Below are positions 43,668-51,667 of a stretch of DNA of 64,000 nt, one piece after another (position 1 is the first letter of the stretch; each line of letters begins with the position of its first letter). The position numbers and the translations under genes are program-made. The notes beneath the pieces are model-generated. The model worked only from the letters and a program-made list of their open reading frames with translations. It made no database searches and was not told the DNA's origin. The stretch comes from a cf. Phormidesmis sp. LEGE 11477 (GTDB taxonomy: Bacteria; Cyanobacteriota; Cyanobacteriia; Phormidesmidales; Phormidesmidaceae): positions 56,772 to 120,771 of the forward strand of contig NZ_JADEXO010000005.1 of assembly GCF_015207105.1 (NCBI RefSeq), read 5' to 3'.

Positions 43668-44804
43668 CTAGGCTCTGTCAGGTCTTACGCTCGCTCCACA
43701 GACTGACACGGCTAGACCAGCCGCCAAAATATTAATTGCTGCGTTGATATCTCTATCATGCCGAACACCGCAACTAGGGCAATCCCACTCACGAATATTC
43801 AACGGCAGCTTGTTAACGGTGTGACCACAAGAACTACAGCGCTTAGAGCTAGGGAACCAACGGTCAATCTTGACCAGTGTTCGCCCGTACCATTCGCACT
43901 TATATTCAAGCTGCCTCACCAGCTCACCCCAGCTAGCATCGCTGATAGCTTGAGAGAGTTTGCGGTTTTTCGCCATGTTCTTCACAGCCAAGTCTTCGAC
44001 GGCAATCGTTTGGTTTTCTCGCACCAATCGAGTCGTCAGCTGGTGAAGCATATCTTTTCTAGCATCGGCGATCTCTGCATGTACCCGCGCTACGCGCCGC
44101 CTTGCTTTATGCCGATTGTTAGACCCTTTTACCTTACGGCTAAGGGCTTTTTGAGCTTTTCTCAGCTTGCGATACTTAGCCTTAAACCCTTTTGGGTTAG
44201 CGACTTTCTCGCCATCGCTGAGTGTCAGCAAGGCACTGATACCCAAATCAACGCCAACCTCTTTATCAACAGGTGGCCATGGTTCAATATCAACATCCAC
44301 CAGCAGAGAAACACTCCACCTACCAGCAGGCGAAAGCTTCACGGTGATAGTGGACGGTTCAGTGCCAGATGGCAACAACCGACTCCAACGAATTGGCAGC
44401 GGTTCAGAACACTTAGCCAAGTAGACTTGACCATCCTTGTACTTGAATGCCGACTTAGTGAACTCAGCGCTACCGCCATTGCGCTTCTTTTTGAAGTTCG
44501 GGTACTTGGCTTGCCCCGCAAAAAAGTGACTAAAAGCTTTCTGAAGATGGCGCAATCCTTGCTGCAAGGGAACGCAACTCACGTCATTCAAAAAAGCTAA
44601 CTCAGCTTCTTTTTTCCATCCGGTGAGCAATGCTGAGCTTTCTTTATACCCGACTCGCTCTTGCCTTTCGTACCAAGCCTCAGTCCTTGCGGCCAATGCT
44701 CGGTTATAGACAAGACGCGAACAACCCAACGTCCGCCGCAGCAAGTTTTCTTGCTCAGCAGTTGGATAGAATCGGTACTTGAAAGCCTTTTTCATCATAA
44801 TCAC
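43668..44804 (-). CDS. tnpB: TnpB RNA-guided nuclease, canonical type
   Basis: A 378-residue TnpB with all canonical parts: the N-terminal AFKYRFYPTAEQENLLRR, RuvC-I GVDLGIS (Asp186), RuvC-II TIAVEDL (Glu260), a complete four-cysteine zinc ribbon (Cys313, 316, 332, 335), and RuvC-III HDRDINAAINI (Asp342 the likely catalytic residue). The protein is intact, so the RNA-guided nuclease should be active; without tnpA it cannot move itself. The start is one of ATG 44804, 44798 or 44795. A perfect 12-bp hairpin lies eight bases upstream of the first. Confidence 0.9.
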   Translation of the reverse strand: MIMMKKAFKYRFYPTAEQENLLRRTLGCSRLVYNRALAARTEAWYERQERVGYKESSALLTGWKKEAELAFLNDVSCVPLQQGLRHLQKAFSHFFAGQAKYPNFKKKRNGGSAEFTKSAFKYKDGQVYLAKCSEPLPIRWSRLLPSGTEPSTITVKLSPAGRWSVSLLVDVDIEPWPPVDKEVGVDLGISALLTLSDGEKVANPKGFKAKYRKLRKAQKALSRKVKGSNNRHKARRRVARVHAEIADARKDMLHQLTTRLVRENQTIAVEDLAVKNMAKNRKLSQAISDASWGELVRQLEYKCEWYGRTLVKIDRWFPSSKRCSSCGHTVNKLPLNIREWDCPSCGVRHDRDINAAINILAAGLAVSVCGASVRPDRA

Positions 44805-44811
44805 ATTATCA

Positions 44812-44840
44812 CACTCAGAGTGTGAGGGACACTCTGAGTG
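44812..44840. repeat. Perfect 12-bp hairpin upstream of the solo tnpB
   Basis: CACTCAGAGTGT (44812-44823) is complementary to ACACTCTGAGTG (44829-44840) with a five-base loop GAGGG. On the coding strand it lies eight bases before the first possible start codon of tnpB. It may block translation, or it may be the Y1-recognised left-end hairpin. Confidence 0.65.
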
Positions 44841-45081
44841 CCTGCGAATCCTGAATGTTCACTGTTGCTCACTTGAGGGGAAGGGGCATTCCTCCTATCG
44901 CTGAATGCGTAGGTTTCCTGCCCGATTCCCCCCAAGCTCTCCTACCTGAAGATGAAGGTGACTACCAATACACTTCTAAAGCCGCTTGCCCGATAGGGTA
45001 TAGCTATCACTTTCGCTACCTAGCTCTGCACATTTCGCCAGCCCAACACGCCAGCTCAACACACCAGAGAGTACAAATCGA

Positions 45082-46152
45082 TTGCGTCCTCCTCTCAAGA
45101 GTCCATTTCATCGCATTCGGACGGGTGCGCTATTCTTCTTCATTACCATCCTAGTTGCGGTCATCGGCTACATTTTGGCTGGCTGGACGGTGCTAGATGC
45201 TATCTACATGGTAGTCATCACGATCTTTGGTGTGGGCTATGGAGAAGTCAATCCACTCGAAACAACCCCGCTGCGGATCTTTACTATCTTCGTTATCTTT
45301 GCTGGCGCGCTGTCGGTGGCTTACATCGTAGCGGGCTTTGTGCAATTGGTGACCGAAGGCGAACTCCGCCGTGCTCTTAACCTTAGACAAATGACTCATG
45401 AAATCCAAAATCTAACTGACCACGTAGTTGTCTGCGGCTATGGCCGGATGGGTCAGATGCTGACGCAAAAGCTGAAGGCAGACGGCCAGCGATTCATTAT
45501 TTTGGATCGCGATCCCGATCGGATTAACGCCGCGCGATCGCTAGGCTATCTAGTCTATTTAGGCAATGCCACCGACGAAGATCACCTCAAAGCGGTCGGT
45601 ATCGATCGGGCCAGGGCATTAGCAACTGTCCTGCCGGAAGATGCGGCCAACGTATTTATCAGTCTCACGGCCAAAGAGCTAAACCCGCAGCTAATAGTCA
45701 TCGCCAGAGGAACCCTGCCTTCATCCGAAAAAAAACTACGCCTAGCCGGAGCCGATCAGGTTGTTTTGCCCGCCAATATTGGCGCATTGCGAATAGCGCA
45801 TCTAATCTCGCATCCTAGCGCTGTCAACTTTCTCTCAAAAGACGATGGCCGGGCCAACCTCAACCAGATGCTAGCCGAAATTGACATCCAAATGAACGAG
45901 CTATCGGTGCGAGCCGATTCGCCATTAGTCGGGCGAACGATCGCCGATGTCGAACTCCGTGGTCGGGGCACCTTCATCATCGTAGCCCTAAGAAAAAGTG
46001 ATGGAGAAGTGATTGTTCACCCTCAACCTAATGAAGCCCTATATAAAGGCGATATCGTCATGATCATGGGCCACCAAGAGGACATGCCTACCTTTGCCCA
46101 AAGACACGCCACCAAGTCTCGGCTACGCTATCGAGGTGCTAGAGTGCGTTAG
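45082..46152 (+). CDS. Potassium channel with TrkA-N and TrkA-C (RCK) domains
   Basis: A 356-residue channel. Two membrane helices flank the selectivity filter TIFGVGYGEVNPLE, after which come a Rossmann RCK domain (HVVVCGYGRMGQMLTQKL, ILDRDPDRINAA) and a TrkA-C domain (IDIQMNELSVRADSPLVGRTI, VIMGHQEDM). The start is TTG at 45082; no ATG gives a sensible length, so this rare start is accepted with caution. The RCK domain probably senses NAD(H), ATP or Ca2+. The IS605-type element ends about 190 bases upstream, so its insertion could have changed the promoter. Confidence 0.88.
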   Translation: MRPPLKSPFHRIRTGALFFFITILVAVIGYILAGWTVLDAIYMVVITIFGVGYGEVNPLETTPLRIFTIFVIFAGALSVAYIVAGFVQLVTEGELRRALNLRQMTHEIQNLTDHVVVCGYGRMGQMLTQKLKADGQRFIILDRDPDRINAARSLGYLVYLGNATDEDHLKAVGIDRARALATVLPEDAANVFISLTAKELNPQLIVIARGTLPSSEKKLRLAGADQVVLPANIGALRIAHLISHPSAVNFLSKDDGRANLNQMLAEIDIQMNELSVRADSPLVGRTIADVELRGRGTFIIVALRKSDGEVIVHPQPNEALYKGDIVMIMGHQEDMPTFAQRHATKSRLRYRGARVR

Positions 46153-46784
46153 CGACCTACTGCCCCATGCTCAGCCCTCGACAGCTTCTTGATGATTTTC
46201 AAAGTCTGTTCTAAACCAGCATCTTGATCGATCAAAAATTCTTTCGAGCGGGCATAGCGTGTTGTTTTTCCCCGTTTGAGTTTGAGAAATACAAAACTTC
46301 TGCCGTTAGTAACCATGCCGTACAGCGTTTCTTGCTCTTTTGGCGCAGCTAGCATGTATGCCAGCACCTGAGGAATCCCCACTCTAAGAGAAAAGCCAGC
46401 CTGTTTTGACTCAATCGTCAGCACCCAAAGAAAATCCCTAATAATCAGCGTGTCTAGGCGTCCTCTTAGCTTCGCGCCTTGATCCTCTGCCACGATCTCT
46501 ACCGTTTTTTCTGTTTCCAAATAAAAGGGCGGTAGAAACAACCCGGCAGCATCTAGCAGCGGTCCAACAATTGCCATATTGACGCTGCTTTCTAGAACTG
46601 GGCGTCTCTCTATATTTTTGTAGATCGCTTCAATTCGCTCTACCCGCTCCTTTTCAAAGGCTGTCAGCTCCGGTAGATTCGTTTGCCATTCCTCAAAAAA
46701 CCGCTCATCAGTAGACGGCTGCATCGAAAACCGTTCCTCTACTGCACTTAGCGTCAGTTTCTCAATGGCAATAGTTTGAGTCAT
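46149..46784 (-). CDS. PD-(D/E)XK-like protein (restriction-endonuclease-subunit-R-like)
   Basis: A 211-residue protein with a nuclease-like core: RLDTLIIRDFLWVLTIESKQAGF gives the D...E-S-K spacing of PD-(D/E)XK folds. The first 60 residues are a helical lead, and the last 40 (RARSKEFLIDQDAGLEQTLKIIKKL) are a helical tail. Related cyanobacterial proteins are often labelled restriction endonuclease subunit R although they lack a helicase. It overlaps the channel gene's stop by four bases, in convergent orientation. Role unknown; defence or repair is inferred. Confidence 0.75.
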   Translation of the reverse strand: MTQTIAIEKLTLSAVEERFSMQPSTDERFFEEWQTNLPELTAFEKERVERIEAIYKNIERRPVLESSVNMAIVGPLLDAAGLFLPPFYLETEKTVEIVAEDQGAKLRGRLDTLIIRDFLWVLTIESKQAGFSLRVGIPQVLAYMLAAPKEQETLYGMVTNGRSFVFLKLKRGKTTRYARSKEFLIDQDAGLEQTLKIIKKLSRAEHGAVGR

Positions 46785-46935
46785 AGTGGCTTAGAAAAGT
46801 AGCTGTGCCCTCATCGTAATCTATGCACCTCTCTCCATATATGGCCAAATATGGCCAAGGCCGCAGATCATAAGAGGGCTGTAAACTATTGAACTATCTG
46901 GCTTTCCTTCACCCAGGCTTTCTTTCACATCCATC

Positions 46936-47850
46936 GTGACCCATTTTCCCGTTGTCTATCACCCTAGCTATGTCACGCCCCTGCCGGATGGCCACCGCTT
47001 CCCGATGCCGAAGTTTCAGCTTTTACGAGATTTGTTGGTACGCGATCGCATCATCACCGAAGCCCAGATCTATCAGCCCAGTGCGCCACCGACTGAATGG
47101 CTAGAGCTAGTTCACACTGCTAGCTACGTGCAAGCCTATTACAACGGCACACTAGACGCCAAAGCTCAAAGACGCATCGGCTTGCCCTGGAGCCCTGGCT
47201 TAGTCAAAAGAACCTGCACTGCGGTCGGCGGCACGATATTGACCGCAAAATTGGCCTTGCAGCATTGCATTGCCTGCAACACAGCAGGCGGCACTCATCA
47301 TGCTTTCCCCGACTACGGCTCAGGCTTTTGCATCTTCAATGACTTAGCGATCGCCATCAAAGTCCTCCAGTCTCAAAACCTAATTCGCAAAGCCTTGATC
47401 GTTGATCTAGACGTGCATCAAGGAGACGGCAGCGCGTTTATCTTTAAGGGAGACCCAACCGTTTTCACGTTCTCAATGCACTGTGGCATCAACTTCCCAG
47501 GCCGCAAGCAGCAGAGCGATCTAGATGTACCACTTGACGAGAATACAGGAGACGCAGCGTATCTAAATGTGCTGCGATCGCACCTCCAGCCGCTCCTGAC
47601 TCAGGTCAACCCCGATCTAGTTCTCTATGACGCGGGCGTAGATGTCCACAAAGATGATCGGCTCGGCAAGTTAGCGCTGAGTGATGAAGGGGTGTTTGAA
47701 CGCGATTGCACCGTCTTGCAAACCTGCTACAGCGCCGGCTTTCCAGTCGCCTGCGTCATCGGCGGCGGCTACGGCGAAGACATGAGCGCCCTGATCTATC
47801 GCCATTCGCTTCTACATCGCGCCGCCAAAGCAGTGTTAATGGCAAAATAG
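46936..47850 (+). CDS. Histone-deacetylase-family amidohydrolase (AcuC/HDAC-like)
   Basis: A 304-residue class II-like HDAC-fold protein with GTG start at 46936. The zinc site is visible as DLDVHQGDG (Asp, His, then a later Asp in YDAGVDVHKDDRLG), and the catalytic His pair as CNTAGGTHHAFPDYGSGFCIFND. Such enzymes remove acyl groups from lysine, polyamines or small molecules; the substrate here is unknown. The following trhO gene starts 56 bases after the stop, so they could share a transcript. Confidence 0.88.
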   Translation: MTHFPVVYHPSYVTPLPDGHRFPMPKFQLLRDLLVRDRIITEAQIYQPSAPPTEWLELVHTASYVQAYYNGTLDAKAQRRIGLPWSPGLVKRTCTAVGGTILTAKLALQHCIACNTAGGTHHAFPDYGSGFCIFNDLAIAIKVLQSQNLIRKALIVDLDVHQGDGSAFIFKGDPTVFTFSMHCGINFPGRKQQSDLDVPLDENTGDAAYLNVLRSHLQPLLTQVNPDLVLYDAGVDVHKDDRLGKLALSDEGVFERDCTVLQTCYSAGFPVACVIGGGYGEDMSALIYRHSLLHRAAKAVLMAK

Positions 47851-47906
47851 AGTTCGGACTTTCCAAAGTCCTTGCGCTAACTGTCTTGTTTCACCCATCT
47901 CGATCG

Positions 47907-48824
47907 ATGACTGTCGCTACCATGCCTGTAACCGTTGCCACCTTCTATAAGTTCGCGGCGCTTACTGACTACGCAGATCTGCAGCAACCGCTTAGGGACA
48001 TCTGTCAGCGCCAAAACATCAAAGGCACCATATTGCTGGCAGCAGAAGGTATCAACGGCACCATCGCTGGCACCAAAGCAGGCCTCGATACAGTGCTAGC
48101 CCACATTCAAGCCGATCCGCGCCTAGCCAGTCTCGATATCAAAGAATCGCCTGCCGCTGAAACCCCTTTTGAGAAACTCAAAGTCCGTCTAAAAAAAGAG
48201 ATTGTCACTATCGGCTTACCAGAAGTCAGTCCTACACAGCAAGTCGGTACCTACGTGCCTCCGAGGGCCTGGAACGAGATTATCGCCGATCCAGAAGTCA
48301 CCGTCATCGACACCCGCAACGATTACGAAGTGGGAATGGGCACTTTCCAAGGGGCCAAAAATCCTCAGACAGAAGTTTTCAACGAGTTTCCCAGCTATGT
48401 AAAAGAGAATCTAAATCCTAAAAAGAACAAGAAAGTTGCAATGTTTTGCACGGGTGGCATCCGCTGCGAGAAAGCATCATCCTACATGCTCGCTCAGGGA
48501 TTTGAAGAGGTCTATCATCTCCAAGGCGGCATTCTTAAGTATCTCGAAGAAGTTCCTGAAGAAGAGAGTCTATGGAACGGAGAATGTTTTGTTTTTGACG
48601 AACGGGTGGCGATCAAGCACGGCCTAGAACCAGGTACCTATGCTATGTGCTACGCCTGCGGACATCCTATTTCCGAAGAAGATCAACAGTCTGTTGACTA
48701 TGAGAGCGAAGTGTCTTGTCCGCACTGTGTTGGAGAGTTGACTGAGGAAAAGCGCGATCGCCTTCGCGAGAGAAAGCGTCAGCGTCATCTAAATGCGAAG
48801 AAAAATAATACAGGCCCTCGCTAA
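47907..48824 (+). CDS. trhO: tRNA uridine(34) hydroxylase, rhodanese-type (TrhO/UPF0176)
   Basis: The 305-residue protein begins MTVATMPVTVATFYKFAAL; an ATG at 47922 is equally possible. It has the N-terminal UPF0176 domain (LAAEGINGTIAGTKAGLD, SPAAETPFEKLKVRLKKEIV) and a rhodanese domain with active site CTGGIRCEKASSYML. It ends in a Cys-rich segment CYACGHP..CPHCVGEL, likely a metal site. TrhO uses its rhodanese Cys in O2-dependent hydroxylation of U34 in tRNA. It is the most confident function in this stretch. Confidence 0.92.
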   Translation: MTVATMPVTVATFYKFAALTDYADLQQPLRDICQRQNIKGTILLAAEGINGTIAGTKAGLDTVLAHIQADPRLASLDIKESPAAETPFEKLKVRLKKEIVTIGLPEVSPTQQVGTYVPPRAWNEIIADPEVTVIDTRNDYEVGMGTFQGAKNPQTEVFNEFPSYVKENLNPKKNKKVAMFCTGGIRCEKASSYMLAQGFEEVYHLQGGILKYLEEVPEEESLWNGECFVFDERVAIKHGLEPGTYAMCYACGHPISEEDQQSVDYESEVSCPHCVGELTEEKRDRLRERKRQRHLNAKKNNTGPR

Positions 48825-48829
48825 CAGTA

Positions 48830-49123
48830 TTAGAAACATACAAAAACGTCGTCGTCATCAATGAAAGGATTTGATCTATCTTCTCTAGAAGCAATTTCTA
48901 AAACAAACTCTTCTTCCACAGCGACCTGTCGAACTTCTGCGAATACGTCAGCAACAGATTTTTCTTTTCTACGCTGTTGCCACTCTAAGAATTCCTGAAA
49001 CAAATCAGCTTCAACGACAAATGCAACTAGGTGATTTCGTTTATAGATAGGTTGAGGTTCAGCTAGCGCAGCTTGCACTAGTTCAGAAAACCGCTGTTTA
49101 GCCTGTGCAATTTTCCATTCCAT
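48830..49123 (-). CDS. Phd/YefM-like antitoxin
   Basis: The 97-residue protein starts at MEWKIAQAKQRFSELVQAALAE, the Phd/YefM opening strand-helix pattern, followed by PQPIYKRNHLVAFVVEADLFQEFLEW. Phd antitoxins bind DNA and a toxin partner through the C-terminal part. No toxin gene is directly beside it; the nearest same-strand genes are the MqsA-like pair further upstream. It may be an orphan antitoxin. The stop lies only five bases after the trhO stop, which is convergent. Confidence 0.8.
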   Translation of the reverse strand: MEWKIAQAKQRFSELVQAALAEPQPIYKRNHLVAFVVEADLFQEFLEWQQRRKEKSVADVFAEVRQVAVEEEFVLEIASREDRSNPFIDDDDVFVCF

Positions 49124-49253
49124 AGATCTGTCTATATAGATGTGTCCATATTGTCTCTTCACTCATCGATAGCTTGAAGCGACGCGGTGTGGATGACAAT
49201 GTGATTGAGGAAGCGCTGAGCGAAGTTGGAGGAGAATTAGGCGCTCTCCTCTC

Positions 49254-49478
49254 CTAGGCTGCATAGCGACGGATCTCTACCTCAGCGCCACTTGCTACTA
49301 CAGATTCTGCTTTATTCAGTAGCTCTTCTGCCACGTCATCGCTCAAGTAGTACTCTCCACAGTTTTTACAGATATCAGCAGGAACTTTCCTAAAGACGAT
49401 AATCGCCTGGTCTCGTTCCAATGTGATAGTTGCAAATCCTTTAGATGTATTTCCTTGCCTGCAAATGACACAGTTCAT
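49254..49478 (-). CDS. MqsA/YgiT-type zinc-finger antitoxin
   Basis: A 74-residue protein with two CxxC pairs (MNCVICRQG and ADICKNCGEYY), the zinc ribbon of MqsA/YgiT-like antitoxins, and the end EELLNKAESVVASGAEVEIRRY. Such short forms without the C-terminal DNA-binding domain pair with DUF4258 toxins. Its start codon lies in the ATGA overlap with the ancestral toxin frame, so the two were translationally coupled before the toxin frameshift. Confidence 0.85.
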   Translation of the reverse strand: MNCVICRQGNTSKGFATITLERDQAIIVFRKVPADICKNCGEYYLSDDVAEELLNKAESVVASGAEVEIRRYAA

Positions 49479-49772
49479 AGCGATTTCCGTGACTTGAAGT
49501 CAGCATTCCATATATCTTGACAGGGCTCGTATGCAGTGACCACGTAGACGGTCTGGGTCTCTACATCTTTTTACATCTTTTGCAGCTACGACGTGTAGCG
49601 CACGTTTACCTACATATCCTAATAGCAAACAGCTAGGGTACGGTCGGTCATCAGAATAGTCTGCAATAACTTCTCCATTAGTGACTACTGCTGTTACCGC
49701 TTTCTTTGAGATTCGTCTTTGAAACATCTGCTTAATCGCGTGGCCTGACCAGATTAATTTCTGATAGTTCAT
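49475..49772 (-). pseudogene. DUF4258 toxin frameshifted by a 10-bp tandem duplication
   Basis: The frame begins MNYQKLIWSGHAIKQMFQRRI at 49772, the DUF4258 start. At 49562-49581 the ten bases TACATCTTTT occur twice in tandem on the plus strand. After that the current frame reads unrelated sequence to a stop at 49500. Removing one copy restores KDVETQTVYVVTAYEPC and QDIWNADFKSRK, the typical DUF4258 C-terminus, with a stop overlapping the antitoxin ATG as ATGA (stop 49475-49477). The corrected gene would be 288 bases, 95 residues. The toxin in this strain is therefore probably inactive. Confidence 0.9.
49562..49581. repeat. Perfect 10-bp tandem duplication inside the DUF4258 toxin gene
   Basis: TACATCTTTT at 49562-49571 is repeated exactly at 49572-49581. 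The length is not a multiple of three and this alone explains the frameshift. A slip could delete one copy and revert the gene. Confidence 0.95.
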
Positions 49773-49791
49773 ATAATCTGTGACTTGCTCG

Positions 49792-50463
49792 CTACTCGTC
49801 GCGATTTCTGAGCGCAAGCAGTAAACCGTCTCCTACAGGCAGAAGACTCATCGTCACGCGCTCGTCATCTCGCACTTTCCCATTCAAGGCTCGGATGCGC
49901 TGCGTTCTTTTGTCTTGCATATCTGGATCGGCGACGCGGCCATACCAGAGCATGTTGTCTATAGCGATTAGGCCGCCGGGTCTGACTAGCTGGAGCGATT
50001 TTTCGTAGTAGCTGTCGTAGTTGCTTTTATCGGCGTCGATGAAGGCAAAGTCGAAGGTGTTGGATTCGCCGCTGTCGATCAGATGATCGAGCGTGTCTAA
50101 AGCAGGGGCAAGGCGAAGATCGATTTTGTGGGCGATGTTGGCTTTTTGCCAGTAGGTGCGGGCGATCGCACAATCTTTCTCATTCACATCGCACGCCACT
50201 ATCTGACCATCATCTGGCAGGGCTAGGGCGACGCATAAAGCACTGTATCCAGTGAAGACACCAATTTCTAGCGTCTTTTTTGCGCCGATTAGCTGCACGA
50301 GCAGCGCCATAAACTGACCTTGCTCAGGAGAAATCTGCATCCTTGACTGCGGATGCTCAGCCGTTCGCTTTCTTAGCTCAGTTTGGACAGGCAGCTCTTT
50401 GATCGAGGCTGATAGCAGATACTCGTACAGGCGAGCATCTAAACCGATTGATTGACTAGACAT
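49792..50463 (-). CDS. Class I O-methyltransferase (CCoAOMT-like)
   Basis: A 223-residue enzyme of the caffeoyl-CoA/catechol O-methyltransferase group: KKTLEIGVFTGYSALCVALALP (SAM motif), FDFAFIDADKSNYDSYYE (metal-binding Asp and Asn) and GGLIAIDNMLWYGRVADP. In cyanobacteria similar enzymes methylate small phenolics or mycosporine precursors; the substrate here is not known. It lies 19 bases upstream of the DUF4258 toxin start on the same strand, but does not look functionally linked. Confidence 0.9.
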   Translation of the reverse strand: MSSQSIGLDARLYEYLLSASIKELPVQTELRKRTAEHPQSRMQISPEQGQFMALLVQLIGAKKTLEIGVFTGYSALCVALALPDDGQIVACDVNEKDCAIARTYWQKANIAHKIDLRLAPALDTLDHLIDSGESNTFDFAFIDADKSNYDSYYEKSLQLVRPGGLIAIDNMLWYGRVADPDMQDKRTQRIRALNGKVRDDERVTMSLLPVGDGLLLALRNRDE

Positions 50464-50504
50464 AGAGACTGCTATCAGAAGACCTTTAGAAAGCCGTTAA
50501 AGAA

Positions 50505-51062
50505 CTAAGCCGCGCACATGACGCGACGCATCGTCTTCATATTACCGGGCAGATCGTAGCGAATGGCCTGTTCAATCAAAAAGCTAGGAACGGGGATCAG
50601 CGGTGTCGCTTTGACAGAATAGGTAATCAGCGTGCCTGCGCCATAATCTTCTAGGGTCAAATCAGCCGCGAAGTCTGAAAAGGTGCCGCGCTCAAAGCGA
50701 AACTGAATACTTTGATGTAGCGTCTCGATCACCTGCAAGTAGATCTCGACTTGAGCCGAGAACATCATGAAAGCCTTGCGAGCGACCTGATATAGTCTGC
50801 GGGTGGCTGGGTGGGTCTTGGTCTGATGCTTGGCTTCTAGTACCTGGCTTTGCACAATATCAGGGAAGTATTGAACCCACTTGCTGTAGTCAGTCAGTTG
50901 CTGCCAGGTCTGCGATCGCATCATCGGCACATACATCGTAGCGGTCACCGCTGCTCCTGCACTTACAGGTGTCGTCGAAATCAGCACATCACCTTGTAAT
51001 AAAGATTTTTCTTGCTGTAGTGCTACAGCATCAGGCGCGCAGAGAGTCGAAGAAACTGTCAT
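50505..51062 (-). CDS. SRPBCC/START-like ligand-binding protein
   Basis: From MTVSSTLCAPDAVALQQEK at 51062 the protein has 185 residues. It has the START-like layout, with a first strand and the helix YVPMMRSQTWQQLTDYSKWVQYFPDIVQSQVLE, then alternating strands (QSIQFRFERGTFSDFAADLTLEDYG) and a final helix. Related to the Coq10/polyketide-cyclase group; ligand unknown. The open frame continues 75 codons further upstream, but that part has poor composition for coding. It is 41 bases after the O-methyltransferase gene's start. Confidence 0.72.
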   Translation of the reverse strand: MTVSSTLCAPDAVALQQEKSLLQGDVLISTTPVSAGAAVTATMYVPMMRSQTWQQLTDYSKWVQYFPDIVQSQVLEAKHQTKTHPATRRLYQVARKAFMMFSAQVEIYLQVIETLHQSIQFRFERGTFSDFAADLTLEDYGAGTLITYSVKATPLIPVPSFLIEQAIRYDLPGNMKTMRRVMCAA

Positions 51063-51481
51063 AAAATCCAGAAGAATGAATAAAAGCGGACTTGGCCTTC
51101 TTATAGCCAAACAATCTTCGTAGCCAAGCCATCTGTAGCCAGTAGAAACAGTGTCATTATTGCGTGCTCCTACCAACGGGCAGGTTAAGTCCGTACAAGG
51201 GACAGATGAACTTTCGGTAAATCTACTTGTTCCTACCTCCGCTGCGATCAAAGAATGCCCAAGCCTTAATTGCCTTATGCACTCCAAGCAGCCGTCCTAG
51301 AAGTCGCCACCGTCTGTAAACAACACTCTACAAAAAGATAAAGTTGAGCGTTACAGAAACGTCTGCCTGCGAGCAAACATTAACAGCCACCTTGAGGATA
51401 AAATCGTATTCAATCTTACCAAATGTATAGATTTATTTAATGATCCCTGTATCTGTCATTGGCACTAGGAAAAAACTGACC

Positions 51482-51667
51482 ATGTTCAATCGCTTTCGTC
51501 TCACCCCCGGCGCTCAGCTACTGCTGTTGCTGATCTGTATCACACTCGCTATCTGGATATTGCGAGGGCTGACGCTGCTGTCGTTTCTACCCGGTATTGT
51601 GCTGTGGCTACTCATACTCGCCTGCTTGGGCGTGTTTGTCTTTAATAGTTTGCAGGCGATGCGCTAG
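51482..51667 (+). CDS. Small two-helix membrane protein
   Basis: From the ATG at 51482 the 61-residue protein MFNRFRLTPGAQLLLLLICITLAIW has two hydrophobic segments and ends ACLGVFVFNSLQAMR. A ribosome-site-like AGGA lies about 13 bases upstream. It resembles short conserved cyanobacterial membrane proteins of unknown function. Its last 60 bases overlap the 3' end of the convergent YihY/BrkB-family gene. Confidence 0.65.
   Translation: MFNRFRLTPGAQLLLLLICITLAIWILRGLTLLSFLPGIVLWLLILACLGVFVFNSLQAMR

Larger units (their letters stand above)
43586..44890 (-). mobile_element. TnpB-only IS605-type element
   Basis: It contains one tnpB gene and no Y1 transposase. On the coding strand the right side reads GCGTAAGCCGGGGAATCCCCC and then CGCTTTCAGCGGTGGGAGTAG, ending TCAA (complement at 43586-43589), a tip typical of IS608-like ends. 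The left end is less sure, near 44870-44890, and shares the 13-base block TTGCTCACTTGAG (44865-44877) with the left end of the first element. It must rely on a transposase in trans to move. The right boundary is the better supported one. Confidence 0.65.

Noticed and set aside
43758..44600. Long plus-strand frame (280 codons) opposite tnpB
   Set aside because: The minus-strand frame has all TnpB motifs; the plus frame is its shadow.
44855..45154. Plus-strand 99-residue frame before the potassium channel
   Set aside because: It covers the left end of the TnpB-only element and the start of the channel gene in another frame, and shows no protein-like pattern.
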